Part shown: positions 63,831 through 64,000 of the stretch, piece by piece
Layout: every line of letters starts with the position of its first letter
How positions within the stretch are numbered: position 1 is the first letter of the stretch
DNA from: Dallia pectoralis
Lineage: Eukaryota > Chordata > Actinopteri > Esociformes > Umbridae
Direction of reading: 5' to 3'
DNA: 64,000 bases
Assembly: GCA_029465975.1 (NCBI GenBank)
Contig: CM055740.1
Location: 5,436,317-5,500,316, forward strand
The notes under the pieces: model-generated
The model's input: only the letters and a program-made list of their open reading frames with translations
Told to the model about the DNA's origin: nothing
Database searches by the model: none
Position numbers and translations under genes: made by a program

Positions 63831-64000
63831 ATAAGTCGACATAAAAAAATGACCGTCATGGACATAATTAGTAATTAACAGAAGCCCGTCGTGTGAAGTG
63901 GCTGTGTCGACCTCGTCATCTCCTGCTCTCATCTGTCCATCAGCAGTTTTAGGGCTCTCTCAATGTTCATGCGATGACCCACCCGAGTGACCCCGAGATC
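63831..64000. other. no gene recognised
   Basis: Nothing recognisable in the last 170 bases. Confidence 0.4.

Overview
This is vertebrate, specifically teleost fish, nuclear DNA. It has small exons with GT-AG boundaries spread over long introns, dense micro- and minisatellites, a Rex3 (RTE-clade) LINE and several Tc1-like transposon relics. The Tc1 relics and a short foldback repeat near 58.8 kb look like types I associate with salmonids and pike. A salmoniform or esociform host is therefore my guess, but only the teleost call is firm.

The only gene I can support is a minus-strand anoctamin-1 (ano1/TMEM16A) gene, the calcium-activated chloride channel. I reconstructed 22 coding exons by hand between 48837 and 758. 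Every junction keeps phase, and together they give about 792 residues from a likely start methionine at 48779-48781. They cover the cytosolic N-terminal domain, TM1 to TM7, and the part of TM8 that carries the last calcium ligands. The final C-terminal exons lie beyond position 1. Two exons match the alternatively spliced segments c and d of mammalian ANO1: a 12-nt microexon (11651-11662, residues EELK) and a 78-nt exon (9699-9776).

Layout: 1-48.8 kb is the ano1 gene body. Its introns hold more than 25 different tandem-repeat arrays, many touching splice sites. One intron (5140-6170) is about 90% minisatellite, and one acceptor (exon ending at 14809) has about 43 UG units where a polypyrimidine tract would normally be. 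Insertions inside the gene are a 511-bp near-perfect foldback element (13175-13685), a 3.36-kb Rex3 LINE that split a 40-bp minisatellite (27076-30435), and Tc1-like relics at 43-48 kb. From 48.8 to 64 kb I find no protein gene. That stretch is the 5' flank and/or first intron of ano1 and holds a 1.8-kb array of 17-bp units (49942-51760), more TE relics and a TTAA-flanked piggyBac-type MITE (63450-63826).

I found no bacterial-type operon, CRISPR array or RNA gene. The interest here lies in splicing architecture and repeat biology. I do not see a new multi-gene system.
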